Of a DNA stretch of 64,000 nucleotides, positions 53,201 to 62,691 are shown piece by piece; within the stretch, counting starts at the first letter, position 1; every line of letters starts with the position of its first letter. Origin of the DNA: Heliopora coerulea (Eukaryota > Cnidaria > Anthozoa > Scleralcyonacea > Helioporidae); assembly GCA_030142905.1 (NCBI GenBank), contig JASJOG010000077.1, positions 606,001 to 670,000 of the forward strand, given 5' to 3'. The translations under genes were made by a program, and so were the position numbers. The notes beneath the pieces were generated by a model. That model was not told the origin of the DNA. It ran no database searches and saw only the letters and a program-made list of their open reading frames with translations.

Positions 53201-56200
53201 TTCTTTTTTCCAGCTGTTATAAAAACCCTGGCAGCATTTTTAGTTGGAATAAGCTATTACCCATTCTTTGCCTGCATATCAACACACCAGCGGTTACTAG
53301 GTGCCGTTCTTGGATCTATTTATTCACCAATATGGTAAAGAAAAATTTTCTTCTCCTCTTTGAATAAAATTTGTTTTTTTTCCTCTTCGCCAAACCAGGA
53401 GCTTTACATCCGACGCCATTGACAAAGGTACTAACCTTTGAATGACTAACCATGATTTGAAGCCAAACTTTTTTAAGCCATCCATGACAGGTCCTCGAAA
53501 CGTATCAATTGTGTCAAAAAAATACGCAAATAAATATGAAGTTGGAAATATGAAATTGGCTCACTTTTTCCTAGTCCGGGGTTTGACTGTCTTTTTTCGA
53601 AGAAGATTGTGTCCAAATTAAGATCTTTCTATTATTTAGAACTTGCTGCTCATATTTTACCCCATAAGATAGAAAATGTTTAGTTTAAGTGAGTCTTGCG
53701 AGTGCTTTCGCTAAGACGATTTCATTCTCGCGTGAAACAACTCTTTTTTTGTTTTATGGACTTTAGGGTTGAATTGATAAGAATTCCGTCCAACTTACAC
53801 GAGGAAATGTCAACTCGTACGAGAAAACTTTTCCAGTGGAATCAGCCTTTTCGTAGTCACACATTTCATTTATTCATCGTTAAATATTCGTTTGCAGGCT
53901 CTTTGCATATATTTCGCCATTGGTAGTATGTCCGCCAGAAGATGGGGTAAGACAGTGATTATATACCACGGTGATTATATTATCTATATCAATATGGATT
54001 CAAACATTGATGTCTCACGTTAAATAACTTGAGACAGCAATGTTCGATCCAATCGAAGGTCCAGTTCAGTATATTGAATGCATATATTCTTAAATATTTT
54101 TTAATATTGGGCAAAGATAAATCCAGTGAGTTCATTTTTGCTCTCAGCAAATCCGCCAGTTGATAAAAATAGTTCAAATCATTGTCAATGAGAAATGGTA
54201 TTCCCTCACCTAAACACTTTTGCTCGCAGAAAGCTTTCGGCCATCGTTCTCTGATTATGGGCTGGTGGAACATGATTGAAGGCCACAATGAAAGATAAGG
54301 CTTCAGGGCCTGTTCAATGAAAACGAAGATAACTTACCGGAATTCGTTTCAAATATACTTCTGTAGATTCTACAACAACTGCGGAAAACCTCGTAATTCC
54401 CTGCAAGGCAAATTTTACACATTACTTTTGAGCTTTAAGTAAAATGTGATATGATTTGTTTTTAGATTTCGGCATTCGAAAATGTTCTTCTTGAAGCACC
54501 AACGATACTGTGTCATGGCCTGTTACAGCTGTGCTTTCTTCAAGTGCTTGTAAGATCGTTAATCAGTCAGAAACGTGGTATCGTAATCGTAAGTATTGCA
54601 TAGTTAATTTTACTGTTTTAATTCAGATCAAGTATTTATACCTATAGTGTAAGACATGTAATAAAACTTGCAGGATTACATAACCCTATTACATTACTTC
54701 TGAAACAAAAAATATCGTCTCAGTCTCTGTTCTTCGTGTTTCTGCGATGTATGGTTTTCCATCGCTTTATATAATATCGCTCTCAGCCATTCTGTGCCGT
54801 TTTGACTTATTTTGGTCTACTCGCATCTGTTCTCTTCAATTTTATTCAGCTCTGCTCTGCTCTGCTCTATTTCGTGAGGTTTCTTGGAGTCTCTGATTCC
54901 ATTTCATTGTTCTTAACTCTCTAGACCAAGGATGAATGGAAGGAAAACTACAAGTACTTATATGTAAAGAAGCTTTTAAAACCAATACCAGAAAGGTGAC
55001 TCAATTGTTGTTCTTCTCTCTCTTTTTCCTATTTTTTGTAAAGTCTATATTAATATTGAAAACCTAAATACTAAGACATTATTATACTAATATTGAATAC
55101 AAATAGCAACAGTCGTTAGCAAAACATTGTTGAAGTAAAGGTGCGCATGCCTGGGATAATTTAATGTTTGAGTTGATTTCTTTGTATTCCACATTATCCT
55201 CCTCCCTTCATTCATGTGAGAGGAGCAACTCACAAGTTACTCCTATAAAAGAAGGATATGAACTAAATGGGTGCTATGCATGCCTAACTCTCTGAAATGA
55301 ACCTAAATATACATAACTAACCGGAATACACGTTCATGTTATCAATTAACTCTTCGATTGTAGAAATTCTGTACGTAAATTTGGGTTGGTTTTGCTTGGT
55401 CCTTCTGTGTAATCGGTTTGTCGTTTAATTAGCTATAAGCTAATTTTGATTTTTCTTTTGAAACTTACAGTGCAATGACTATCATTAACGTTGATGGTTT
55501 TAAACACAGAGTAGCGTCGAAACTTTACAAATGGCACCCAGGTAGAGAGTTATCTTGGTTATGGAAGCTGTTTTTACCTCCCTTGACTGATAAAAACACA
55601 AATGCGTGAATGTATCTATGTAGGCATACAAGCGCATTTGTATGCTTGTGTACATGTTATGTATGCGTGAATATGTTCTACGTTGATTCCTATATATGAA
55701 CGGATATGTCACAACATGTATGACAGCACGTTATACTGCATGTGTATCTGTAGTTAATATAAGATGAATGTCATATGCAATTGCATTTATCGGAGCTTGG
55801 TCGCTTCATGAACGATATTTTGTTTTATTTTATTACATTTTGCCACGGGTTTAAGGCAGTAAGTTATACAAGATGTTTAAAGGAAAATGGTAAAAAAAGG
55901 TGTATCTACAGGGCGACACTAATCGTCGCAGTGTTTATTAACATGTTACGTGCCGCTAATGGATGGACTAGATGAAGAAACGTGGTAGGGTAGCCGCAAC
56001 AGCATGCACCAATCACTGCGGTCCCAAGGTTAAAGAAAATATAGAAATAAATTGAATTTAAAAAACATGATATATCATGACATGGAAACAGACACAACGG
56101 AAACAGTCGCATTAATCAAACGATATTCGTCAGTTACAGCAACGGATAGCATTGGCAAGAGCCCGAGTTGTGTTGCATTTCAGGCTACTCGATTTCCTGG

Positions 56201-59200
56201 ATTTGGGGTCTTAAGGATTGTACAGATGAATTACAGCTGCCTTGTAGTATGATAGGATGTCACTTTCAAATTTCGCAAGTGTGGTTCCTTTTGCTTGTAC
56301 ATGTGGAGGTAGAGTGTTCCAAAATGCTCACCAATGCCCCAGACCTTTAAATTCTTTATTAACTTAAATGAATTTAATGAAGACAATAAATTTCTACTAT
56401 ACTCTTACCGTTCTTTTGTCTATCTCACAGATTTCAAATATTCTACAAGAATAATCTGTATATTCACGACCGCGTGTATCTGCTTGTACTTGGTAATGTT
56501 TAAGATTTTTTTGTTTTTCATTGTTTAAGGCTATTGTCAGCTATAAAACAAGCAACTGCTTGCGGTACTGCGTGTAGAAGTGTGACAGTATAAGATTAAA
56601 CGGCTAGACTTCATTCGAGTAACTGCAAGTCGAATGAAACTTATTTACCATAGATTTAATAAGTAAATCATTGCAAGGACAGTTGTGCAGAAAAACTTTA
56701 ATAAGCAGCACAGAATTTAGAGCTCCGAGACTGTAAGAAACCTTATTGTCATTGTCTCGTGGAAAGTTTAAAAGAATTTTTAGTCGCAAACCATAACTGG
56801 CTAAGCTCATCGAAATGCTTCCAAAAGACAGAAGAGATGCCATTCATTAATAAGGTCTATTTATCACCTAATCCATAACTGTAGAACAGTTGATAGGTTG
56901 ACTGCAATAGATATTGCACGTACTCTTGAAAAAAAAGTGCTGGAGAATTAATTCTTTCTCCGATAAAAAATTAACAATTGTTTAATTTCTTTCAGCTTAC
57001 CGTTTTTTTCATCATAATGGGTCGCCTTCTTTTGAAGTGGTTGGATGACCTTTCCGAGTTGGTTAACCTCAGTGATTCATCCGAAGTCAAAGAAGGGATC
57101 AGAATATTTTCCAGTAAGCTAATTTAAAAGTTACCAACAATGTTTGTTTTCTCCGGTACTAAAATCCTCACGCGGAAACGGGATAACTTAAACTAAAATT
57201 AAACTTCAAAATTGTAGTCCTGGAAATAGTGTTTAGTGACTAATAAGTAAAAGTTTCAAACATGAACAATAAGACATTCCCAACTCCTTGTTCTGAAACT
57301 GGCATAATCTTGTGTTAAATTAATGACTTTGGAGCTTCGTGATATTATGAACAATATGTACCCTTAATATACCCTTAATAATCTTTTTTCTGAAGGCATA
57401 TGACCTTGACGAACTCCTCATACATTGTCTTTCAAAAATAATCATGTAATTTTTATAATTTCAGCCATGTTCTTTTGTTTCTTGCACTTCATGCATACTT
57501 TTTTTAATTGTAGTTTGCTGGATTGCTGCGAGTGTACTGACATGCATTAAAGATGCCATAATGATGGGAAATATGGTGTCATGGTACAGGTAAATATTTT
57601 AAAAGACAAAAAATCTGATATTTTTTTCAATTTCAGGTTACACTTTGGTTTTGTTGTAGGTCATTAGCTCGTCCCCAGTTTTGAAGATTTTTTGATATGG
57701 TTATTTTTCTTTTGTGCGAATGATGATTTTCAAGGCAACACGATGGAGCCAACTAGCCAACTGGCCAAATGGGTTCGCAGAGTGAACCTGAAAACTTGTT
57801 TACCTTTTGATTCTTCGATACCGCAAATATTATAATATATATACGTTAATTCAACAATCCCTCGCGCGTTCTTTGGAGTTCTTGAACTAAGGCGAAAGAG
57901 CTTTCATCTCGTTTCCAGCAGAATTGGTTTTGTTTATCCAAGTCTCCAGGCTATTGTCATTTATTATAAGTATCGTGAACGATTCATTCTGTCGATTAAA
58001 CCTTGCAAATAAAGGACATGTTTCTTGTTATTTCTTTCATAGAGGGCATATCCTTCGCTTACAAAGAGGGGACAAGAGTTTTCTGCCCGTAACTATTGAC
58101 AACCAAACGCCCACTAATATCATGGTAACGTGTGCATATCGTGTATCATTTGTACAGACACACATACCTACACATACGCAATAATATAATCAATTAATAA
58201 TTTCTGAAGGAAACGCAAAAGAAATTAATATTTAATTAGTGTCTGTAAACATGGCACAGAACTGATTAATGGCACATAGGTTCAATCACATTTAGAGGAG
58301 CTGATGTTTTATTAATCAGTTATGTGTTACCTTTACTGCCTTTTGTATCGAGGCTTTCGCTGTTAAGCTGATTCATTTTTGACTTTTTCAATCCTTTAGA
58401 AACTTTTTACAATCTTCCAAAGATGACTTCGAGCAAGTTTTAAAAATAATTTACTAAATTCGTGTCCATGATGTATCGACATTTTTAAGCCTCCCGCGGC
58501 TTTGCCTTCTGTATGTATACCTCAGTGCAGAACGGCTATCTTTTTCTAATTTATTCATAATAGTAAGCCACGGGGCAACAGCAGTAAACAGCATAAATGG
58601 CTTCTAAAACAACTTCCATCATATGTTAATTCATAAAGAAAGTCTGTTTTATATGGAGTTTGAGCTTATAAATTGAATCTTTTTGTTTCTCAACGTTAGA
58701 AACATATTCTAGATTTTATAATGCCGATATTAAAAGCTTTCTCATCTTTGTAAACGTTCAGTTCTTGACAAAGGAACGAGACATCGAAATGTGATCAATA
58801 TCACCATGATAAAAAAGATCAATATCTACATATACATACTACTACGCGTATACAAATGCTTATGGATATATGTACGCAACACCTTCTTAAAATGTTATTT
58901 GTGCTCACAGCTAACTGCTTTTTCTAGGTTGCAAGTTTTAAATTTACCGGATATCAAGTGGCCTATATTATGTGGGGTATGTGTAGTCACGATTTCCGAA
59001 TGCTTTTTTGTTTAGAGCACTTGCAACAGAGATACCAACGTTAAAGCAGACGGCAACATTATCGTATAACATGCGTCTTTCAAGCATCAAAATGATTCTA
59101 AGAAATGAACCTCTTATAAAGTCATTAAACGAAACCAGGAACTAGAAATTATAGTTAAACAAACCAATATATCATCAAGGTGGAAACCAATTTTGCAGAA

Positions 59201-61016
59201 AAAATAATTATAGAAAAAAACGTTTATTCAAGATTTTTTTTTCCATGTTAAAGGGTTTGTAATTACCTGGCTTCTACTGTGTGTGATCATCTCCACCGTG
59301 GCTCTTTTGGTTTTTTGGCCTTTGTTTAAAGGGAATTTTGCTGATTCTCCTATCGTCAAACTTCTCAAAACAATTTGGTAAGAAGGCTCAACGACACCTC
59401 TTAGATGACTAAAGTCTAATTAATTTCATGGTATATATGACATCTAATATGTCCATTAAAAATTTAAAGAATTTTTAAAACGAAGTGAGACGTAGGTTTA
59501 CCGTCACCGGGTGGTGATTCCCTGGTCCTAATCCTGACCCTAACCCTAATCCTTTTCCTAGTTTCCCCTAGAAAGATGATATTCATCTATTTAAATACAT
59601 TTTCATAATTGATGTTTTTCATTTTTTTGGGGGTGACATTCTGTTGGATCAATAGAGTACCATTCCTTAACTTCGTAATGCAAGACCAATGGATAGGTTT
59701 TTCATCTAGCTTTATACGTCAGTAAGAAATAGCTTGTAGTATCCAGTACTTTTTCTCCCTATGAATTATGCTTGTTACTTTCTTTCATCTGATCATCGTC
59801 TAAACCTTGTCCATTCATTTTCTTATCCTCTACTCATACTCGGCTCATCTTCGGCTCATCCTCGTCTCATCCTCTTGTTGTTAGGCCAACTATTCTTGTA
59901 ACTGTGATTACAATTATCGTTCAGCGGTTGATGGGAAAGTTTATCTTTCTGCGAGATGCTGGAGCTACACTTGCCCTAAACAACAGGTAAATGATATCGA
60001 GGAGGTAGTACAATACAGCAAACTCAATTTCCATATCTGGAATGCTAACTCCTAGTCATTAGCTCGGGCAAAAAGTGAAGCCAAGATGGCCGCCCACGGA
60101 GGCAAATTTTGGACGTCAGTTTCAGTCCTCTTCGCGGCCTTGTACGTCAGTTCCAGTCCTTTGCACGACTTTAATCTTTAGTTTTTGTTTGGTTCGGCTT
60201 CGAAAACATTCCCAACCATGGAAAAAGTGTTTAGACAAAACAATACTGGAGCAGCTTTACATAATCTAGTATTTAAAAGGATTCATTATTGCCGTGAGGC
60301 CTAAGAAGTGTACTAAATTGTCTGAAGATGATAAACTAACGGGAAAAAGGACTTGCATTTAGTAGTTTCTTCAAGTAACTTTTCGAGACCGTTTTATCAG
60401 CTTTCTCGTATGTTTGGTAATTTATTTTCGTGAAAATAAATTACCTGTAACTCGGTTTGACTTTGTCGAAATATATTTAAAATTCTTAAACTTATTTCTA
60501 TATTTTGAAGACATGTTTTGTGTGTATTTCGAAAATTGGCCTTCATGGGCGGCCATCTTGGCTTCACTTTTCATTGGCCAGTTAGCATTCCAGATATGGA
60601 AATTGAGTTCACTGGTACAATCAAAGCAGTACAAGTTAAACGATCACTCACACACCAACATAAATACATGTATATATGAATATTTACATATTATAGTACA
60701 ATGTCCATGTTTACATTATAACGTAAACAGTTCTTGCTATTCAAATTTTGTGGAATCAAGAGTATTCGTGTTTTATGTACTATCACCACTTATAAATTAA
60801 CGTGAATATCAAAATCAGCGTTGTCCTTCTCGATTTTTTCTACTCTTTATAGGCGCCTTTTCCATATCGCATCTTATTTCCTTTTCTTTTTAAACATCTT
60901 TATTGGAATCATTTCGTGCTTAAAACGAATATTCTTTGCCGTGGTACTCGGGACGTTATTTCTTTCGAGATTACAGAAGAGTGCGCTGCCTAGAGACTGG
61001 GAGCTATCTGACCCTG
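44006..61016 (+). CDS. STRA6: STRA6-like retinol transporter, copy B (17 exons; last exon beyond window)
   Basis: Exons: 44006-44265, 47417-47483, 48243-48325, 51686-51843, 53214-53334, 53898-53946, 54466-54588, 54925-54995, 55471-55541, 56431-56492, 56996-57113, 57514-57589, 58043-58124, 58928-58976, 59254-59377, 59885-59986, 60853-61016. All junctions are GT-AG and keep phase, giving 593 residues without a stop. With a tail like copy A the protein would be about 700, against 667 in human STRA6. The N-terminus has several N-glycosylation sequons and no signal peptide, as expected for an extracellular N-terminus. Matches to recalled human STRA6 include GRPGLAIPVNLLDG (human GRPGLPSPVDFLAG), YYPFFAC (YYPLAAC) and [18 protein letters not shown]. 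The final exon is absent before 64000. Any partner is unknown; invertebrates lack vertebrate-type RBP4 as far as I know. Confidence 0.85.
45684..46290. mobile_element. GTTACACG-type MITE in intron 1 of copy B
   Basis: Left GGTGATGTTACACGGGATGA mirrors the complement of GGTAATGTTACACGGGACGA at the right; AACAATGTTGC and GCAACATTGC also pair. About 607 bp, flanked by ATAA. Remaining parts of this intron show nothing else. Confidence 0.65.
47417..47483 (+). CDS. STRA6: STRA6-like B, exon 2
   Basis: Acceptor CACTTTTGCAG, donor GTAAGT. Encodes NSSVCKPSIKPANMVYYSLF and PA, which parallels the human segment around SCHTSIPPGLYHACL before the first helix. Confidence 0.75.
48243..48325 (+). CDS. STRA6: STRA6-like B, exon 3
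   Basis: Acceptor CGCGTTTAG, donor GTATGT. Encodes the first membrane helix (CIIILILSMV), a basic turn (QKRKCC) and GGRPGLA, a conserved family motif. Confidence 0.8.
48326..51685. other. Intron 3 of STRA6-like B
   Basis: 3.4 kb. Contains the inverted repeat 48988-49140. The open frame at 50298-50522 lacks splice sites of usable phase and does not resemble the family. No other feature seen. Confidence 0.6.
48988..49140. repeat. Inverted repeat (foldback element)
   Basis: CCATTTCAACAACTAGCTC, CGTGTTTGACCAC and AAAACACGAAAG-like words on the left recur in complement on the right (GTGGTCAAACACG, AGCTGTTGAAATAG). Short non-autonomous element likely. Confidence 0.6.
51686..51843 (+). CDS. STRA6: STRA6-like B, exon 4
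   Basis: Acceptor TTTTTTCATATAG, donor GTAGGC. Encodes PVNLLDGFENR, a helix (FCYAFAFGATASRLIEFILF) and an extracellular loop. Confidence 0.85.
51928..52310. repeat. GATGATGATAGT minisatellite in intron 4 of copy B
   Basis: At least ten near-perfect 12-bp units around 52006-52136, bordered by degenerate GATAGT/AATGATAGT repeats. Open frames on both strands are repeat artefacts. The rest of the intron up to 53213 shows no feature. Confidence 0.92.
53214..53334 (+). CDS. STRA6: STRA6-like B, exon 5
   Basis: Acceptor CTTTTTTCCAG, donor GTAAAG. Encodes VIKTLAAFLVGISYYPFFAC and then LLGAVLGSIYSPI. Confidence 0.88.
53898..53946 (+). CDS. STRA6: STRA6-like B, exon 6
   Basis: A 49-nt exon. Acceptor TTCGTTTGCAG, donor GTAAGA. 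Encodes WLFAYISPLVVCPPEDG. Confidence 0.78.
54466..54588 (+). CDS. STRA6: STRA6-like B, exon 7
   Basis: Acceptor TTTTTAG, donor GTAAGT. Encodes the helix PTILCHGLLQLCFLQVLVRS. The GTATCG at 54578 is a poorer donor. Confidence 0.82.
54925..54995 (+). CDS. STRA6: STRA6-like B, exon 8
   Basis: Acceptor AACTCTCTAG, donor GTGACT. Encodes DEWKENYKYLYVKKLLKPIP, the counterpart of human SEEYLRNLLCRKKL. Confidence 0.82.
55471..55541 (+). CDS. STRA6: STRA6-like B, exon 9
   Basis: Acceptor AAACTTACAG, donor GTAGAG. Encodes VDGFKHRVASKLYKWHPG, matching the cytosolic loop before the next helix. Confidence 0.8.
56431..56492 (+). CDS. STRA6: STRA6-like B, exon 10
   Basis: Acceptor TATCTCACAG, donor GTAATG. 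Encodes FKYSTRIICIFTTACICLYL, the first half of a helix. The intron before it (55542-56430) shows no feature. Confidence 0.8.
56996..57113 (+). CDS. STRA6: STRA6-like B, exon 11
   Basis: Acceptor TTTCTTTCAG, donor GTAAGC. Encodes LTVFFIIMGRLLLKWLDDLS and an extracellular loop to GIRIFS. Confidence 0.85.
57514..57589 (+). CDS. STRA6: STRA6-like B, exon 12
   Basis: Acceptor TTAATTGTAG, donor GTAAAT. Encodes CWIAASVLTCIKDAIMM and onward to WYR. First exon with a copy A counterpart in the window. Confidence 0.87.
58043..58124 (+). CDS. STRA6: STRA6-like B, exon 13
   Basis: Acceptor CTTTCATAG, donor GTAACG. Encodes [18 protein letters not shown]. The intron before it is 453 bp, against 18.9 kb in copy A. 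Confidence 0.87.
58928..58976 (+). CDS. STRA6: STRA6-like B, exon 14
   Basis: Acceptor GCTTTTTCTAG, donor GTATGT. Encodes [16 protein letters not shown]. Confidence 0.85.
59254..59377 (+). CDS. STRA6: STRA6-like B, exon 15
   Basis: Acceptor CATGTTAAAG, donor GTAAGA. Encodes the helix ITWLLLCVIISTVALLVFWP and then DSPIVKLLKTIW. Confidence 0.85.
59885..59986 (+). CDS. STRA6: STRA6-like B, exon 16
   Basis: Acceptor TTGTTAG, donor GTAAAT. Encodes ILVTVITIIVQRLMGKFIFL and DAGATLALNNR. Confidence 0.88.
60016..60614. mobile_element. hAT-type non-autonomous element A3, uninterrupted
   Basis: 599 bp. Starts CAGCAAACTCAATTTCC and ends at the complement of CAGTGAACTCAATTTCC. Flanks GTACAATA (60008-60015) and GTACAATC (60615-60622) match at seven of eight. 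Both ends carry AAGTGAAGCCAAGATGGCCG-like words. It shows what A1 and A2 looked like before insertions. It lies in intron 16 of copy B. Confidence 0.88.
60853..61016 (+). CDS. STRA6: STRA6-like B, exon 17
   Basis: Acceptor CTCTTTATAG, donor GTAAGT. Encodes [20 protein letters not shown] and then LPRDWELSDPG, 43 of 55 residues identical to copy A. The last exon should follow beyond 64000. Confidence 0.9.
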
Positions 61017-61321
61017 GTAAGTAACTGTCTAATGCTTTCTCAGATCATTACTGCTTGCGACTAAGAATACTCTGAGGAATTGAATTTTTAAAATATGATT
61101 TGGATGTAAGATGGATAGATAAAAAGATAAAATATATTTAATGTGTCATACACTTAGCTAAATAAGGTGTGACATCGCGACGAAGTCTGCAATGACACGC
61201 CAGCTAATTTACAGTTTATTCCACAGTTTAAGAATATAGTAAAATTAAATAATATAATCACAAGTAAATCTTTAATTATAAAAATAGGACAATGTCTTAT
61301 ATATACATCAATAAAAATAAG

Positions 61322-61710
61322 TTATAAAAAGAGTGATAAGTCAAGTTTCTTAATACTATTTTTAAAAGCCTGAAATGTTTTGATTGTTCTGTGTGTATTT
61401 GGTATAAAATTCCACAATTTTGGCGCAAGGTAACGCCATGATTTCAAGCCATAAGTAGAAGTATTGGCCTTTGGCATTTTTAAAATATGGTTTCCCCTCA
61501 GATCATACTTTGTATTTCTGAACTCTAGTAGCTTTTTTATATTTGTAGGAGCATGTTCATTGTTTATAGTTGTAAAAATTGAACAGACTATTTTTACAAG
61601 TCTTTGATTAGCGAGTGATGGCAGTCCTATCTTATTAAGTAATTCACAGTATGGCGTTTGTTTTTCATTAAAAACGAATCGAAGAGGACGTTCGTTATCT
61701 GTCCTGGAAT
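61322..61710 (-). mobile_element. CR1/L2-like LINE 3'-end fragment
   Basis: The minus strand reads RPLRFVFNEKQTPYCELLNK, IGLPSLANQRL, TSTYGLKSWRYLAPKLWNFI and FKNSIKKLDLSLFL before a TAA at 61322-61324. This is the LINE C-terminus; the rest is missing, as in 5'-truncated insertions. The 3' UTR extends to about 61140. Confidence 0.75.
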
Positions 61711-62226
61711 GGGGAAAACACTCTGGTATAATGTGCTTAATACTTTGTTTTATAGAAAATCAACTTTACGATGTCCTCGGGTTTCTAGTATTTGCGATTT
61801 ATTCCGATTGTATATCATCGTTATAAAGAAAATAATACAACCGCTTGAATTATGGTTAGATTAGATGTTTTATATTATAATCCATAACTTAAATATTATA
61901 GTACATTATTTATCTATTATAGTACGTTAAATGAGTGATTACACAGTATATCATTATCTTTCTATATTTCCATAATATAATATAATACAATATAACATAA
62001 CGTAACGTAACGTATAGCAATATAATGTAATGTAATATCTCAAATTCATTAATTATTCATGACATAACTAGCCAACCAGACTGACGAATCTTAGGTCACA
62101 TGATCATACTAGAAACCAGACGAAGTTTTCGACGCTATTAAAAGCCGGGGAGGGTTTTGATATCAACAGGGAAGAGTTGGGGCTGAATAAATAAATCAAA
62201 TTGAATTAATTTCGATTTAGTCCAAG

Positions 62227-62280
62227 GACTGAATTAATCTTGATCCAGTCCTAGGACTAGATCAAAATTAATTCAGTCCT
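62227..62280. repeat. 54-bp palindrome
   Basis: GGACTGAATTAATCTTGATC and its near-complement meet at TCCTAGGA (centre 62253). Further GGACT/AGTCC words lie on both sides to about 62310. Confidence 0.7.
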
Positions 62281-62691
62281 ACGACTGGATTAAAATTAAT
62301 TCAATCCTTGCAATGGGTGAAAAGTCATTCAGCTTTAGCGCAACATGAAATGAATTGTGTCTCAAGAAAGTGCCTAAACTTCGTTCCCCTACATTAAAAA
62401 CATTTCTGGACACTTTATACACAAACTTTTACTATTATATCGCAATCAGTAAAACACAACAGCATGATTTTGTGACTGCCAAATATTTATCTAGAGCTGA
62501 ACAATATATTTCAAACACACACATATTGAATAAGCCAGTTAATGGCTTCTCACACAACTATATTAAATTTAACTTCGAGTAACACTTTACGTTTCGCTTA
62601 CCAATTAATTTTTAAATTGCAGCGACTATTGATGTTAATTGAATTGTGCGCGCCGTAATTGGCAGATCGCGCAACATTAGTATTTAAAGTA

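Noticed and set aside
59520..59560. CCCTAACCCTAA-like words suggesting interstitial telomere repeats
   Set aside because: Only about two units, degenerate on both sides.
60075..60269. Open frame starting MKPRWPPTEANFGRQ, with a relative on the minus strand at 18861-19163
   Set aside because: Both lie wholly within copies of the non-autonomous hAT element; the similarity follows from the shared repeat and there is no evidence of a protein.
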